Both the position numbers and the translations under genes were made by a program. Of a stretch of 64,000 bases of DNA, positions 38,885-53,800 are shown piece by piece. The stretch is from positions 18,809-82,808 of the forward strand of contig NW_003149773.1 of NCBI RefSeq assembly GCF_000003605.2, written 5' to 3'. The notes beneath the pieces were generated by a model. That model was not told where the DNA came from. It worked only from the letters and a program-made list of their open reading frames with translations, and did no database searches. This DNA comes from Saccoglossus kowalevskii (Eukaryota; Hemichordata; Enteropneusta; Harrimaniidae). Numbering within the stretch: position 1 is the stretch's first letter; each line of letters opens with the position of its first letter.

Positions 38885-41800
38885 CTAAACATCGAGGTGA
38901 CCAGTTTGGAATAACGTATATTGACTGATGAAATCATCAACAAAACTAGGATTCAAATGTTTAAGAGCTCTCCAGTATAAGTCACCAACTTTCTCTTTTT
39001 TACCTTTGGGATGAGTCAGTTCTAACTTAACATACGATAACCACAGGTCTGTGTGAAAAAAAAAAGATTATGTTGGTTAAACCAAGGACTATAGTCTTTG
39101 ATTAAACAGTGCATGTGCATAAGTAGACTACTGACATTATTTTAAGACAGCTAGATCCATTTAAATTATAAGTTGATATATTGGTTGCTTTAAACTTATA
39201 CTGGCAGTTAATATGCAAAATGTGTTTTATAATTACATGCACTTGTTTCAGTATTCCATTCAAAATATATAAAACAGTTTTTATTTTACCGCCAGTAAAT
39301 CTATTTTTCAGTTACCACAATTCACACCTTCTAAAATTTTTTTTAATTTGCACTCATTAATATTCGTTTACATACAGCCATTTTTTTTCATGTTCATTGC
39401 TGTACGGTATCAACTCAGATTTGGTGCACGTTTTACAGGAGATTTATATGTGGGAGCATATTTATGACAAGTTTTGATAGACAATTTATATATTTTACAG
39501 ACATACTTGGCTGAAAATATGTAAAAATGAAAAAAAAAACGAATGTACAAACTAACCAGTATTTGAAGCACCAAACTCTTGAATGGCAGCTTCATAACAC
39601 TTCCTTAATTTTATAATCTTTGGTTTAGCCTGGAGAAAGACAAATTTATTCATTAATACACATTTATATTTTCAGTGGGCCCATCAAGTTATAGAATTGA
39701 GATATTTACAACTTGGTACCCACATGCTACATTCATCTATTCCAGTGATCACATCAAGGTCTATTTATCATTCTTTTGTACATTAATTGCTGTGAATGCT
39801 TCAAGACTGATCATTACCTCTTGTGTTGCATATTAATTTCTGTATCACTGTACTGTCCTATGTATATGTGCAAATTTGTCTCATGTATTGTTATTTTTAT
39901 ATGTCCAATATCAATGTAAAAGTACATAGAGCTGGCAGGATTAGGGGATAATGAATGGGTATGTCAGTGCTTCTCATTTTCAACATATTACACACACAGT
40001 AAAATTGAAATGTTACAAAATCACAGGTGTTCGTATTCCAGATAGTGTTCATTGTAACTTCGAAGATATAAACAATTTTCTAATTCATGCTTTTTCTACT
40101 AAATTTCTGATGCATTTTGTTTTATTTTAATAATGTCACATTCACATGTATAGCCGTAGTACAATTGTCACAACAATGTTTCTGCTCATTCATACTTTCA
40201 AATACAGTAATCCTAAAACAGCAATGAAAATAAAAATATGGTGGCACTTAGATATTCCATCTCTCACTTATTCTGTCAATTGGGAAAACCATGAATAAGA
40301 AAATATCTATGTGGGAATTCAACTTTAAACAGAACACATTCTACGATCAGATCTAAACAGAAGCAGATAATTTCATCTGGCATTCATGAACTTGAGGCAT
40401 AACAAGCACACATTACCCGGTAGTTGTATTCATGATGAATCCAGTCATTTTATTTTGCAATTGAAAATAGTTGTACAAACCTTGCCACATTCAATTGATA
40501 TATACTTCATATAGAAATTCAAGCCAATTGGCTTTGATGCTATAAGCCTACAGAAAAATATGTGATTTTCTGTTAATTGCAAGATCTTGTGTAATTCGTG
40601 AAAGAAGCAAAGCAAATGTCTGCTGCAAAAATGGAACGATTTGTGTTCTAATACAGTAACTTTAATTTCCCTTTTTATAGTTCAATGTTAAAATGCCAAG
40701 CTTTCAGAGGGGAATACAAATGTATGTGATTGAGATACTTCAGGAGAGGGGGCAGGCACAGATCACCCAGACACAATCCTGATTGTAATGTACTTAAAGT
40801 AAGTTTCAATAATTCCCTGAACAAAATAAATTCAGCGAGCTTCTGAATATACATTTGGTGATTTTGCCACAATGAAAAGGTTAACACACACTACCGTAGC
40901 AATATGTAAACAAACAAGATGTACCAGTCTTAAATAATTAAAAAATTTTGATGACTAAGTATTTTTTACCTTTTGTATATTTCCTGACATTTCATAGTTC
41001 CACCAGAAAATGCTGCCCATTCTAAATATTTTTCCTTCATAAGTAGAGCTACTTGTTTGTGTTGAGTTATGCCATGCTGGGAAAAAACAAAGGTACCACA
41101 AACAAATCTATAATATTGGTAATCTGGACAAGTATTCAATAATAATCAATAATTTTTATATCATATTGCACAATTTTATATACATATCTAATAAATGACA
41201 TCAGAGTGTACATAAAATGTAAATTGCAAAAATGTAACTTTTTTTTTAGTTTTTGATAACCTAATAAAGTTTGTGAGGAAAACAATTCTGCAAAGTCACT
41301 GTGATCTGATGTTTTCCCATCGAGGTTTGCACTGCAACAGAATTTGACAATTTCCCTTGACTCAGGAAATTCATGGAAATTTGGCTTTTGCGAAAATAAG
41401 TGATTTACATTTTCTCGTAATCACTTCATTTAGCAAATAAATTATGAAATGTAGCATCCCTAGCATGATGGATATTGGTCACCAGTGATCCCTAGGAGTG
41501 TCATTATTTATTATCATGGTTGTGGTTAGTGCTGTTTTAGCTAGGTAAAACCTGTACCATACTTCCCAGGTCATAAGCTCAATGGGTACAATCTTAAAAA
41601 TTATTAAGATATGTGAGTAAAAAAGTGTGTTTATGAAAGAAAAATGTTTATTGGTAGTTCTTTTTTCGGAGTATGTGAGACGGCCCTGAAAAAGCTGGGT
41701 TTTTTGTGTGTATTTATCGAAAATATTCAACAATGAAGATAATGATGAAGATCTTGCCTTCGACTGAATATATTTGTTTCTCATTGTGGAAGTATTGTGG

Positions 41801-44800
41801 AAATTAGTGACAATGCAACTCGTTTCACAATGTTACTTTCCAAAAAATTAATATTCTCCAATAATCTAATGAAACAACATTGATCATTTGGATAATTTCA
41901 TGATGATTACAATATCAAAAAAACAAATCTTCATTTTTTTCTGAGGTGGTTCAGTTATATGCTCACTCCTTACTTTAAACTTAACAGCATGCAGAAATCA
42001 ATTCTATTGTATCATTTAAATACAACTTATTTTGACTAAAGACAAATCTGTGTGTCAGCACTAGCACTTGCAATTAGCACTTACAAAAAAAGTCAGGAGA
42101 GACAACAGTGACATTCAATGTTCGGAACTGTCGCCTGGCACAAAAACTTTTTTAAAAAAAAAATTTAAAAAAAATTAGACAAATCTGTCATTTACATATA
42201 TTAAGCAGATATGGTATACAACTTCAGTGAAATTGTAAATATTTACCTGAAAGACTGCTTCAACTTCATCTGGATTACAAGCCAAACACCAAGTTAATCC
42301 TAAATCCCACAGTGGTTGTGACTGCTGCAGAGTGAAATCAATATTTTGCTGAAGGTCTACAATTATGACAATCATGTGTTAGCCTTGTGTATTCCAATTT
42401 TATCTACTGTAATTTTCCCTTGTAATTTATTCTCGCTGAAGGATGATTCAGTGAAAATAAAATCCAGTGAATATAACTTTTACTTATATTTTACATTCAA
42501 CTCATTCAAAATCAGTGAAAATAAACACAAAAGGCCTTTTCATCCTTATAAGTATTTTACAGTACACTATATATTGGCTTCCAATTTATGTATTCTTTTC
42601 TCAACTGTGTGTTTCCTCATGAGGTGGGGAATCAAAATAGCGTGTCAACAAGAGGCTGGAATTGATATCATTGATACATGGTGAAATTGTATACCATTAT
42701 TTTACCTTTGATTTAACATGAGATGCAGCATAATCAAACAGGTCCATTACTTCCCCCGTTCCACTATTATCACCTGAAATCAAATTGGCAAAATTTTATG
42801 TTAAAGTGGTTTTGCATCCATCCTGGAATGAAGTACAGTTATGTTCATAATGATCATTATAATCACATATAACTAATGAACTGCATATAGCACATTGTGC
42901 ATGTCCTCTAACATAACTAACTTTGTAGGGATCCTGAACCAAAATGGAATCCCTTAAATTCAAGTTGAGCTTCTGGGTGATGTTGGTTTTCAAAAAATAA
43001 ATAAGCATGCTACTGCATTGTTGACTGCAAATGTTGTGGCCACGATTTTTTGTTTTTACACGTATCCTGTGAATAATATGTGAATTTTGGTTTACCAAAA
43101 TACAAGTACTTCAACTATAGTGAGATGTTTTTTAAGATCACTGTATCAATGTATGACTTTTTGTTGCATCAATGATGCACCAATGAATTAGCATTAAATC
43201 GTTTTGTTACAGTGTTGTGTCTATCCTCGGGGGCGGACAACCGGGCATTATCTACCACCTGGCAACCCTCGCGGTGAAAACAAAGACCAAAAACTCGCAG
43301 AAAACGGTACTTTGCGATGGTTGATGAGAGTCCCCTGAACAGTGTAACAAGATTAGCCCTACGTGTGTAACATATATGAATTTGGTTGTTCAGGATTACT
43401 TCAAAGTTGAGTTTGTGTTGTTTTCTCGAGTTTTCATCGGCTCCACCGGCGTTCCACAGCAGCGTGCACAAAGCCCATAGAAATACGTGGTACAGTGGTG
43501 CGCGTCGTAGCAACGTGGAACGTCTGTGACGTAGCTCTGCCCCCAAGGATACCTCACTAGAGTGTCAAATAAGCTGGCTGGTGAATATGATGCAAGTAAA
43601 GACCAACCAGAGAAAATACTGAACACTTGTGAGGTGAGTGATATAAACAAATTATGAGACAATCACAAGATAAAAAAAAACACTATCCTACCTAGTTTAC
43701 AATCATTGATAACTAACTGCAATCTCTGTAACCATAGTTTCACAGACTTGATATGAGATTTGGTAGCAATCTCAGCTACCTCCTTAGCTTTGTCAACCAT
43801 GCCAACTTTTATCAACACATCAACCTTGTACACACAAACAAAAAACAAGTATAATATATACCGGTATTCAATAGCAGCAATACAAACCAAGACACTGATG
43901 AGTCTTGGGAAATTTTTATTTGAAGAACTTGGGCATCTGGAGTTACTTCCAGAGTACATGCAAGAAACCAAATATCAATCAGTTGTATTATAACAATTAT
44001 CAGCATATCAACACTATCATTTACATAATGTACTTATACAGTTTAAAAGTGAACTGGCTCAATTTAATAGATTTCCATCAGGGAAAGTCAATTATAAATA
44101 GAGAGCAAATAAATAATCTACAAGTTTGTGACACACCCACTTTCTTGTTAACTTTATCTGTAAAACCTTGATTCAGGCTGCTCAAGTGAACATATGAACT
44201 TATCAATCACATTCTACTCACCCACTGTTCATAGAGTTCTTCTGATAACTGGTATTTTATACTAGAAAGCAGTTTGATTGCTCTTAAGACATGCTGTCAA
44301 GTAAATTGTATAATGAATTAACTCCCAGTTATATATTCATGCATGTATGAGAAAAAATCACAAACACCAAATGGAATTGAATCAACCATGAGCAACCAAA
44401 ATGCCACATTGAAACGTGTTACAACGTAAGAAACAAGCAGAATTTTTGTTGTACTCTGCTAACTTTCTGTATGGCAAACTCCCAGTATGCAATGTGATAA
44501 ACATAAACTCCCATCATGCATCGGGATAAACATTCAATTGACCATTGTAAGATGAACCGGGCATGAGCAGTACTTTTTTTTATCTGAGCTGTTTAGTATG
44601 TCTTTTATGGGGTAATAAATTTGAATTTGTTTACCAATAGTATTGAGTTTGTACTTTAGTAACGCTAGTGCTAACAAAAATCAAACTAGTCTACAATATG
44701 GTCGGATTTTACTGTGGCAGATTTTAATCATATTCGTGTTGCGTATAACAACGCTCTTAGAATTATATGTAATGTTTCTCGTTCTCTTAATAGTATAACA

Positions 44801-47800
44801 GAGACTTTCGCCAGACTTCATGTTGATGAGTAAGAACTCTGTTTTAATCAATTTATTATCTAGTGATACTTTCTTTAAATCACGTACTATGGCAAATGTG
44901 GCGTGGTCGATTATATTTAAGGCATATCGTGTAATTTGTTAATATTTTTTTTTTTCTTACTTTTTATATGGGCTTGTCCTGAAATAAAAAATAATAATAA
45001 TAATATAAACAAGGAAGAAAGAACAATCATACCTGGTTACAAAGGTGTTCTGATTGTCCCTCTCTTATTCTTTCCAAGCAAGTTTCTGCATAAAGAGTCC
45101 ACATTTTTCTTGTTGGTAATTTCTTCACAGCTTTGTCAAACACACCATAGCATTTTTGTTCCATTTGTAACACAGCTAAATCTAAATAACAGAATCAGAA
45201 ATTGTCGTCATTTGACAATTAATTTACACTAATAAAATTCTACTTGTTCTCTAGATAATTACAGTACATTAATTAATTTCAAATTTTAACTGAACCCAAA
45301 AACAGCATGCATATTTTCATTTAATACCAATTGAGGGCGCTACATGCAAAGATATCTAGATTAATTTCTCGTAATTCAATTTGAGGGCGCTGTATACACA
45401 AACATACCTGGATCCATCTCTCGATGCCTGGCATCAGCTATAACCTTCTCCTCATGTACAAGATGTCTTCTTGCTAATGCATTCCATGTTAACTCATTCT
45501 CTGGGTGATCTTTCTTGAGACTGCATTAAAACAACAAATATTCACATAATAAATATGCACATATTTTAATTATTTCGGTCCCTTAGCTCCAATTATCTCC
45601 AATGTGTTTTTTCATCAAGTTACATCTCCCACTTTGTATGTAAGTACGTTCCTGATACCTAATTTTGCTATATATAATATGTTAGTTATACATGTACTTA
45701 TGTTGTCCAAGAATAACATCTGTCATTAACCTAAGTCATATTTGAATCACCTACATGCACTTCTATTGGGGATCCCTAAAATCCATGTGAATATATAAAA
45801 TAACAATACACTCATTCTTTCACTGGGAAAATCTGTGAATTTATTACTCAGTTTCATATTATACTCAAATGTCAAAACACTGAAAACAAATTACCAGTGA
45901 AAATTAATGTGTTCACAGTTTTTTTTTTTAACGCATTGAATGCCATAGTTTTCTAAATTCACAAAATTAGACCCACACAAATTTTTTTCGATTATTTCAA
46001 ATTTAGATCAACATCTGTAGCCAAAAAGAAATTATGTCAAACCTCACAATTGTGATTTCCATTAGAAGAGCGCATTGGATTGTGGGAAAATCAATCTGTG
46101 CAGCGTGACAACCACCGCCCTTTAAGATTTTACGCAATGATCAATCAACTTCCTTGCTTTTTATTAGAAGTGTCACTTACTCATTGTATATTTCATTTTG
46201 AACATCTTGAGTAAAGTCAAACTCCCTGGAGATTGGTAGAAGTGAAAATCTAAATTCTATATCATCTATAAAGAAAAAAGAAAAAAGTCTTGAATGGGAG
46301 AGAGATATATAGAAGCAATACAATGATTATATATGCTTGTGAAATATTTTAAATATAATTAGTGATACTGTAAAATATTTTATTTTCGCTTGGAATTCAT
46401 TTTCGCTATTTTCGCTGAAGGAATGATTCAGTGAAAATAAAATCTAGCGAATATACCTTTTTTCCTATCTTTTACATTCAACTCGCCAAAAATCAGTGTA
46501 AATAAATTCCTTACAAAACACCTAAAAAGTCTTTTCAACAAAAATTAATTCCAGTGAAAATAAAGTATTTTACAGTAGCTTAAGCACTTCTGAACAATCA
46601 ATGTTTTGGGTTAAATTCATATGGCATTCACAAGTCATAAATATTCACAAGCGATGTGAGTATCATGACTTTTAATCTGGATTTGACTTTGGAACAAGAT
46701 GCTTAAAAAAATGTTGGTGACAAGTTATCATTTGAAGTAATATTTGGTGATTGTGATTTGGGTTATTGACTGCCCTGGTTGAATGAATACATTGGACAAA
46801 TCAAGCAAAGCAAGTATGGCATAGGGTAAATCAAATAGTGATTTTATGCAAAAAATAAAAGTTGAAGAATAAAATAATCTTCTTATTTAAAGATTAAAAC
46901 TGTAAATTTACCTGGCATGGATTGAATAGCTTTTTTATAAACTACTATAGCAGCTTTGCCTTGCATTAATTCATCCTCGACAATGCTCGTCTCAACAGAC
47001 TGTGAAAAAAAATACTTGTTTTAACAACAATTCAAGGTTTGTCAAAGGGTATCGTAATACATCAGTGTGATACAAACAGTAAACATGTTATGACAAAAAA
47101 GTGGGATTCTGCTATATGGATACCTACCGACCACAGACCACATGGGAATTGTTAAACTGTGTTACCTAAAGTATATGAATATTAATATTTGCCTGTGTTA
47201 AAGGGTCATTCAACAGTGTTTGTTCTTATTAATTAAAGTCAACATTAGTGTTGAATCATAGGACCAAGAAGAAAACGACGAGCAAATATTTTGAAGAATC
47301 AAACAACAAGTCGTTGTCAATGACACGTCCCCGTTCCGTTCATATTTGAGTGACATATACATTCAAAGCAGCAACAATATGGATGTTGAACTGCATTCAG
47401 TAAAACAAAATAGCCACCAGTCAGCCATTTTCAACACAATCCAAAAAAAAATTTAAACTAAATTTGCCCACGCATGACATAGATTCAGTTCTGATATGGT
47501 GAAAATGTGCAATTTTTGTGAATTTTTGACCTTAAAAGGACTGGCCCAAATGCACAGGCATATGTATGATATAATGTATGATGTGTTTGTGAAGTTTGAA
47601 CTTGATCTGTCCGAGATATGCATCGAAAACTAAATTCTTTAAAACAAAATGGCCGCCAGGTGGTCATTTTGAACTTGATCCGAAGAAAAATTGGTATGCA
47701 TCAAGCTTATATTATGTTTAATATATGCACTAAATCTGAACAAAATCCATCCATGCATGACTGAGATCCGGTTCTGGAATTGTGAAAATACGTGATTTTG

Positions 47801-50800
47801 ATGCATTTTCGGCCTTAAAATGGCCATCATTCAGCTATTGTTAAGCGGATCATGAAACAAATGCACATATCTATTTGTGACATGATGTACCATGTGTGTG
47901 TGAAGTTTGAACTTGATCAATCCAGACATGTCTCGGATACGGATNNNNNNNNNNNNNNNNNNNNNNNNNNNNNNNNNNNNNNNNNNNNNNNNNNGACATG
48001 TCTCGGATACGGATCCAGAACTGAATTCTTTAAAACAAAATGGCCGCCAGTCGGCCATTTCGAACATGATCCGAAAAAAAAAAGACGTGCATCAAGGTCC
48101 TATTATGTTTAATGTATGTACTAAATTTGAACAAAATCCGTCTATGCATAACTGAGATCCAGGTTCGGAATGGTGAAAATGTGCGATTTTGAAGCATTTT
48201 CGGCCTTAAAATGCCCGCTATTCGGCTATTGTTAATCGGATCATGAAAAAAATGCATGTGCATATGTCCCATATAATGTGTGATGTATGAGTGAAGATTG
48301 AACTTAATCGGTCCATGCATGTTCGAGATACAGGTGATCACAGACGCACGGACGCACACAGGGCAAAACATAAGTCCCCGTTTTCGGACTACGTCCGAAC
48401 GGGGACTAAAAACAATTCTGTGATCAGTCACAATTTTACAAAAATCTGCCAAATAATTGTGGTCAAAGCGGAAAAACTACCAGTATGGAGTTTTTATGGT
48501 ACATGAAGTACCGGTACAAATGGCAGACAGTCAGCCATATTGCATTGTAAAAGATGTTTTTGCATATGTAAACCATTCCAATCCTCAATCAAGTTTGTTT
48601 GAATAGTATAGAAACAAACATACTGGTACTATAGGGGGTTTACTGTCCATATCAACACTAACATGTAGCCATGCAACAATATGTACCAGGTATTATAAAA
48701 TTACAACTACTCTGAACTGAATTCATGAAATGGACATTCTAAGACATTGACTTAAGAGCTTACCTTTACATCTTGCAGTATATGCCATCTTTTTCTTAGC
48801 TGAAATAGAAAAATAATATGCTATCATTTGTCTCTGTATCAATGCATCAGAATCAATGATCAACATTTCCAAATATCTGAAGTGAAAATAAGTGAACTTG
48901 CCTTGTCTGCATTCATAAGTTCTAATCTGAAATACTGAAAATGAAACAGAAATTGACATTTTGGATTTAAGTTATTTCATGTACAAAATGTATTGATCAA
49001 ATCACATAATAATTTAATTTAATGACTCCCAGTCTATCTTGTTAGCTTTGCTATCTTTGAATTTGCCATAAATATTTCTGCAAATATTTTCTAATATTTT
49101 TTTTTCAAATTTTGGACCAGATGAGCATAAATCCCCATTAGCTACAAATGATTTAAAGTTGTGAAAAAAATATACTGGTAGAATCGAGCACTGACAATGT
49201 AGTATCAATTTGGTATTACAGTTGTAGTTGATCAGTACAATCACATAGAAATGGTACATGTACGCCAAAGGACTCCATGCATAATCTCTAGGTCAAATTC
49301 AATACAGCACGATAGAAATTGCATAAACTGACAAAATGTAGTGATTAATAACCACACATACAGACACTAGTATAAATACCATACAAAATAACCAAATGGC
49401 TACCAGTCAGCCATTTTGGTTGAGTCTTAAAAAAAAAAGCCTGATGTGCATCTGTTCTCAGTATGTATGATCATGATAAAAAGTTATTGAAATCATCTGG
49501 CTGTGTCTGAAAAAATGTTCCTGTTATATTTATGGCTGCAATTTTATGATTTAAGACAAAACAGCAAACAATTTGACAAATTTGATAAAACACAAGCATT
49601 TCATTTTATTTTTTTTACTTACCTCAGCCCAAAGTTTTCTGGATTCAGGATGAAATCTCAGTGCTCTGAGTAACAGACCTCTAGCACTATCTGGCGAGTT
49701 GTGATCTTCCATTTCAAACTTAGCAGCCATAATCCATAAACCTACCAATCAAATACATGTGAAATTGCATAGTTTTAAAGATAAAAGCAAACTGAGCAAA
49801 TTAATTCATTCAATACTAGTAACTTGCATTTCCTGAAGACACAAATCTAAGTTGACGTTTTTTGTTTCCTAAAACTTCAACTTCTGACAATCCCTCTATT
49901 GGTACCATATTTATTTTTGTTGTATGTTCTCAAATGTAGGCATTGTGGACTATAAATTACGGCACATTTACAACAACAGCATATTTAGCCTGACAGATTC
50001 AACTCAAATGCATGTTTTTTTTTTAGCTGCAATTACAATGAACAACAAAAATGTATAAAATTGTAAATGCATTAATTTCAATTTCAAAAATGTTAGGTTA
50101 AATTTATGTGAACATGTAAAGTTTCAACATAGATCATTGTTCCTCTGGTAAATTAATGAATTTAAACCCAGTGAATATATACTCAAAATATCAAACAATG
50201 GTCATTTTAATACCAGGAAAAAAATAATACTTTTACAGTTTTTGAGAGTACAAGCTTATTAATTTCAGCTGAATGAATACCAACAGTGTCCCTACCAACA
50301 ACATTAGAATGTATCTTGACAAGCTTTGCAAATATTTTACTTAGTGCTGCACGTCTATTCTGTAAATAAAACAAAGAAAATAATAAGCCCGCAATTGAAT
50401 AATTAAACAATGTATCAATACTTGTCACACCATTCAAGATTTTTTATTACAGTTGCATTCCAATTACATGTTATCTCATCAAAATGTCATGATTATCCAT
50501 ATATTCTGATATTGCCATAATAATTAGTTATTAAATATTTAGTGTTCTGATAATTGAAACTAATAATGATAACAGCATAATTTATACAATTAAAAATATT
50601 ACCGTACTTCCCCGAGTATAAGCCCAGGGGCCTGAACATGTAAAATCGGGAAAATTTGGGGGTGGGCTTATACTCGAGGACCACCTCAGAAAAAATAATT
50701 TTTTGGTGGTTTTAAAATTGTAAAAATCTTCCCAACCTCTAAAAATTACCAAATTACATTTTTTGTTCACAGCACTCGTCTCGGAGAAATATTATCGTAC

Positions 50801-53800
50801 GTCTTTTTAAGGACAAAATGCGTCACTGATTCCCAGGACACTTTTTAAAATACACATATTTTATTACAATACGGTTTACATACCGTCTGAATTTACGGTG
50901 CAAAAATGGGTAGGGTCTGTAGGAAAACGATCGAAGGCAAGATCTTTATCATTATCTTCGTTGTGGAATGTTTTTGATCGTACGGAAACTCTTGATACAA
51001 GGCTATTTCCGCCATGGTGTTTTTCATCATGATTTGACCTGAACTAACTTCCTTTGATCTAACAGGTCACGTCTTTCGTTAACCAATGAAAATGCTGTGT
51101 CGTACAGACGAAGTTTCCCAATTATGGACAAAGTAATTTTTTTAACGCAATGCAGAAGTGAATTACCGCGATGTTGAAATGCGACCTGTTAACACTGATT
51201 TTGACAAAAAACAGGTGAATATTTTTCCTAAAAGCTGTTGATCTGCAATTTTTGAAAGATAAACTGACAGCTGCCAACAAGTCATGTCAAAGAATACTAG
51301 TACTTTGCTCGTTTACACCCCAGTCACGATATGGACACGATTCTCTGGAAAAGTAAAACGATGACCAGGTTTCACGACGTGACGATCACATTTTTGGTGT
51401 TTGAAAACATACTATTAAAAAGAAATATGGATTATTTCAGTATTGCAACATCGGTGTTCATCTCGAGTGAATAACAGAATAGAAAAGGTGCAAACTATGT
51501 CCTGTGCGTTTGCCCGCCATGCACTCTGAAATTACTAGTAATTCAAGTTTTCTCGTAAAAGCTGGAACCAAACAATGAAATACAATTTTTACATGCATAT
51601 TTTAATAAATGTCATTGACACCAGGTAAAAACACCTTGGGCCTATATTCGAGGATGCCCTCAACTAGTTAAATGTCCAAAAACAGAGGGGTGGGCTTATA
51701 CTCTGTATAATAAAAATACTATGTAAATACTGTAAAGGGGGTAATTATTCACTGTGTTTTAATTTAGCTTATTTCGCTGACTGGAAAAATGCGCTAAATT
51801 AAAACACAGTGAATATGTAAAATTTAGCATAGAACACATTATCTAAATGACGAAACCGTGAATTTAAAACCCACTGAATATGCCTGAAATGGTAAATCAG
51901 TGAAATTTAAACCCAGTGAAAATTAGTCATTTTACAGTAATTATTTTTGTAATTCAGGAAGCGACATATTTCCTTTGAGTGTAATTCATTACATGACACT
52001 TTGAAGTACCTGGTAACTCATTACATAATGTAGGAGTTAAAATGTCACTTACCCATTTCTTACAGAATTGAATATATGACATCCACAACTTGATGTCATC
52101 ATTGTAATGGCTACATGCTCTCTAAGTGAGAAATTAAAAAGACGCAAAGTTTTGGTAACATTTAAAAATAAGATCTATCGGTATTTGTTTTTTTAAATAA
52201 TTTGACATATGAGTATCTGGTAGCCTAGGACTTTTGTGGAGTTTCACTTCTAAATACCTATGTCCAAGTATGACTGTAATACATCTCGGGCCCAAAAAAA
52301 TAGGTTTTGAAACCTGTGCTTGACATTTTTGTTGTTGCAATTTTGGACACAGGTAAATTTTGCCACCTAAGGTTGAATGGGAAACTTTTTGTTTTTTAGT
52401 ATACAACATCATGTTGTGGTACTAAATAATCTTAATACAAAAAACAAAAATAAATTTTCAATTTTCCCTAGAACAAGAAACACTTTTTTTTGCCAATGTA
52501 CGTTAGAGCACACACACATTGGCAAGTTTTAATAGTCCAGGTGACGATTTCACCATCATCAGCAATCAACATATAATTGAAGAGGTTTATATGCACAACA
52601 CTTTCATTCAACCGACCAACGGTTTATCAGTAGATGCTGTGCCTTTGAGTTGAAGTGCACATAGTAAGAAGAAATGTACATAGATTCTAGGAAGCTGGGT
52701 GACTTGCATTAAGGGCTGAGTAGCATAGTTGGTTATATGACTATGATATTGTCAGTGACTTGTAAGCCCATTGGGCTGGGTGACAGATTTTTATTTTCAA
52801 GCTATGTATTTATTGAATATTTTCTTATTGTCAAACGTCACTTTAATAAATACAACCGATACTACTACTATATGACTATGATATTGTCATCTTATACAAA
52901 TTCTGTTACCTTGAACAAGTTGATCACTCTTTGCACAATGCTGTATTCAATTTCTTCCTTCTTGAAGAAATAGCCAATTCTCTGTGGAATTATAAGGGAA
53001 CAGTATGCAGTATTAGAAATCATTTTACATAAATCTCCATCATGAGTTAATGCTGGAAGCTGATAACACAGGTGTATAAAATAATTTAGTTTTTCTTAAA
53101 AGTCATATTTGCACTTAATCAAAATGTTTTTGTACTCGTTCCAACATTTAAAATTTCTCTTTTATAGAGACAAACCACATCACCAACATTGAATGTGTTC
53201 CATATTATTTGTCACTTTCACCATAACAGAAAGATAATTTTGGTTCAAGTATTACTTTATGCTTATTAAACTACTCACCTTTCTTCTTTTAGTGACTAGG
53301 GATAATAAATTAATTTCATACTGAAACAAAATAATAACAATAATAAATATATGTAGTCTATCAGATTATAACTGTGCATGATTTCCATGTTTGTAAGTGT
53401 TTGAAATTCAATAATAGAACACAAGCCTTGGACTTGGTTTTTAAAAACAGCTGGCAGGCTACAGGGATTTTTCTAGAAAAAAACTGCAAGAGGTGGAGCA
53501 CTGCAATTCATCGGTGCCACCAAGTGGGGTAGATAGGGTTCTCCCGACCAGGGTGTAGAGTTTTTGATAATTCTAAGTTAAAATGAAGCATTCTATGGCT
53601 TCCTTGGGCCAAAATTACTATCAGACAGGTCACAGTTGAAGACTGTGGCTCCATGTGATCCCTGGTCAATCAGAATTTTATGGTTGCAAGAGGATCTGCT
53701 CCCCAGGGTAAGGGGGCGTATAACCATGGCATAAGGGCGCTGCGCCCCTGTTCCCTTGTTTAAACAAATCCCTGGGCTAGAAATGGCTCTCCTGAACACC

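Noticed and set aside
42175-42375. Longer UTP6 exon 17 starting upstream with QNIDFTLQ
   Set aside because: The shorter acceptor (CTCTGCAG) gives exactly the human spacing before PLW; the longer form is kept only as a possible alternative.
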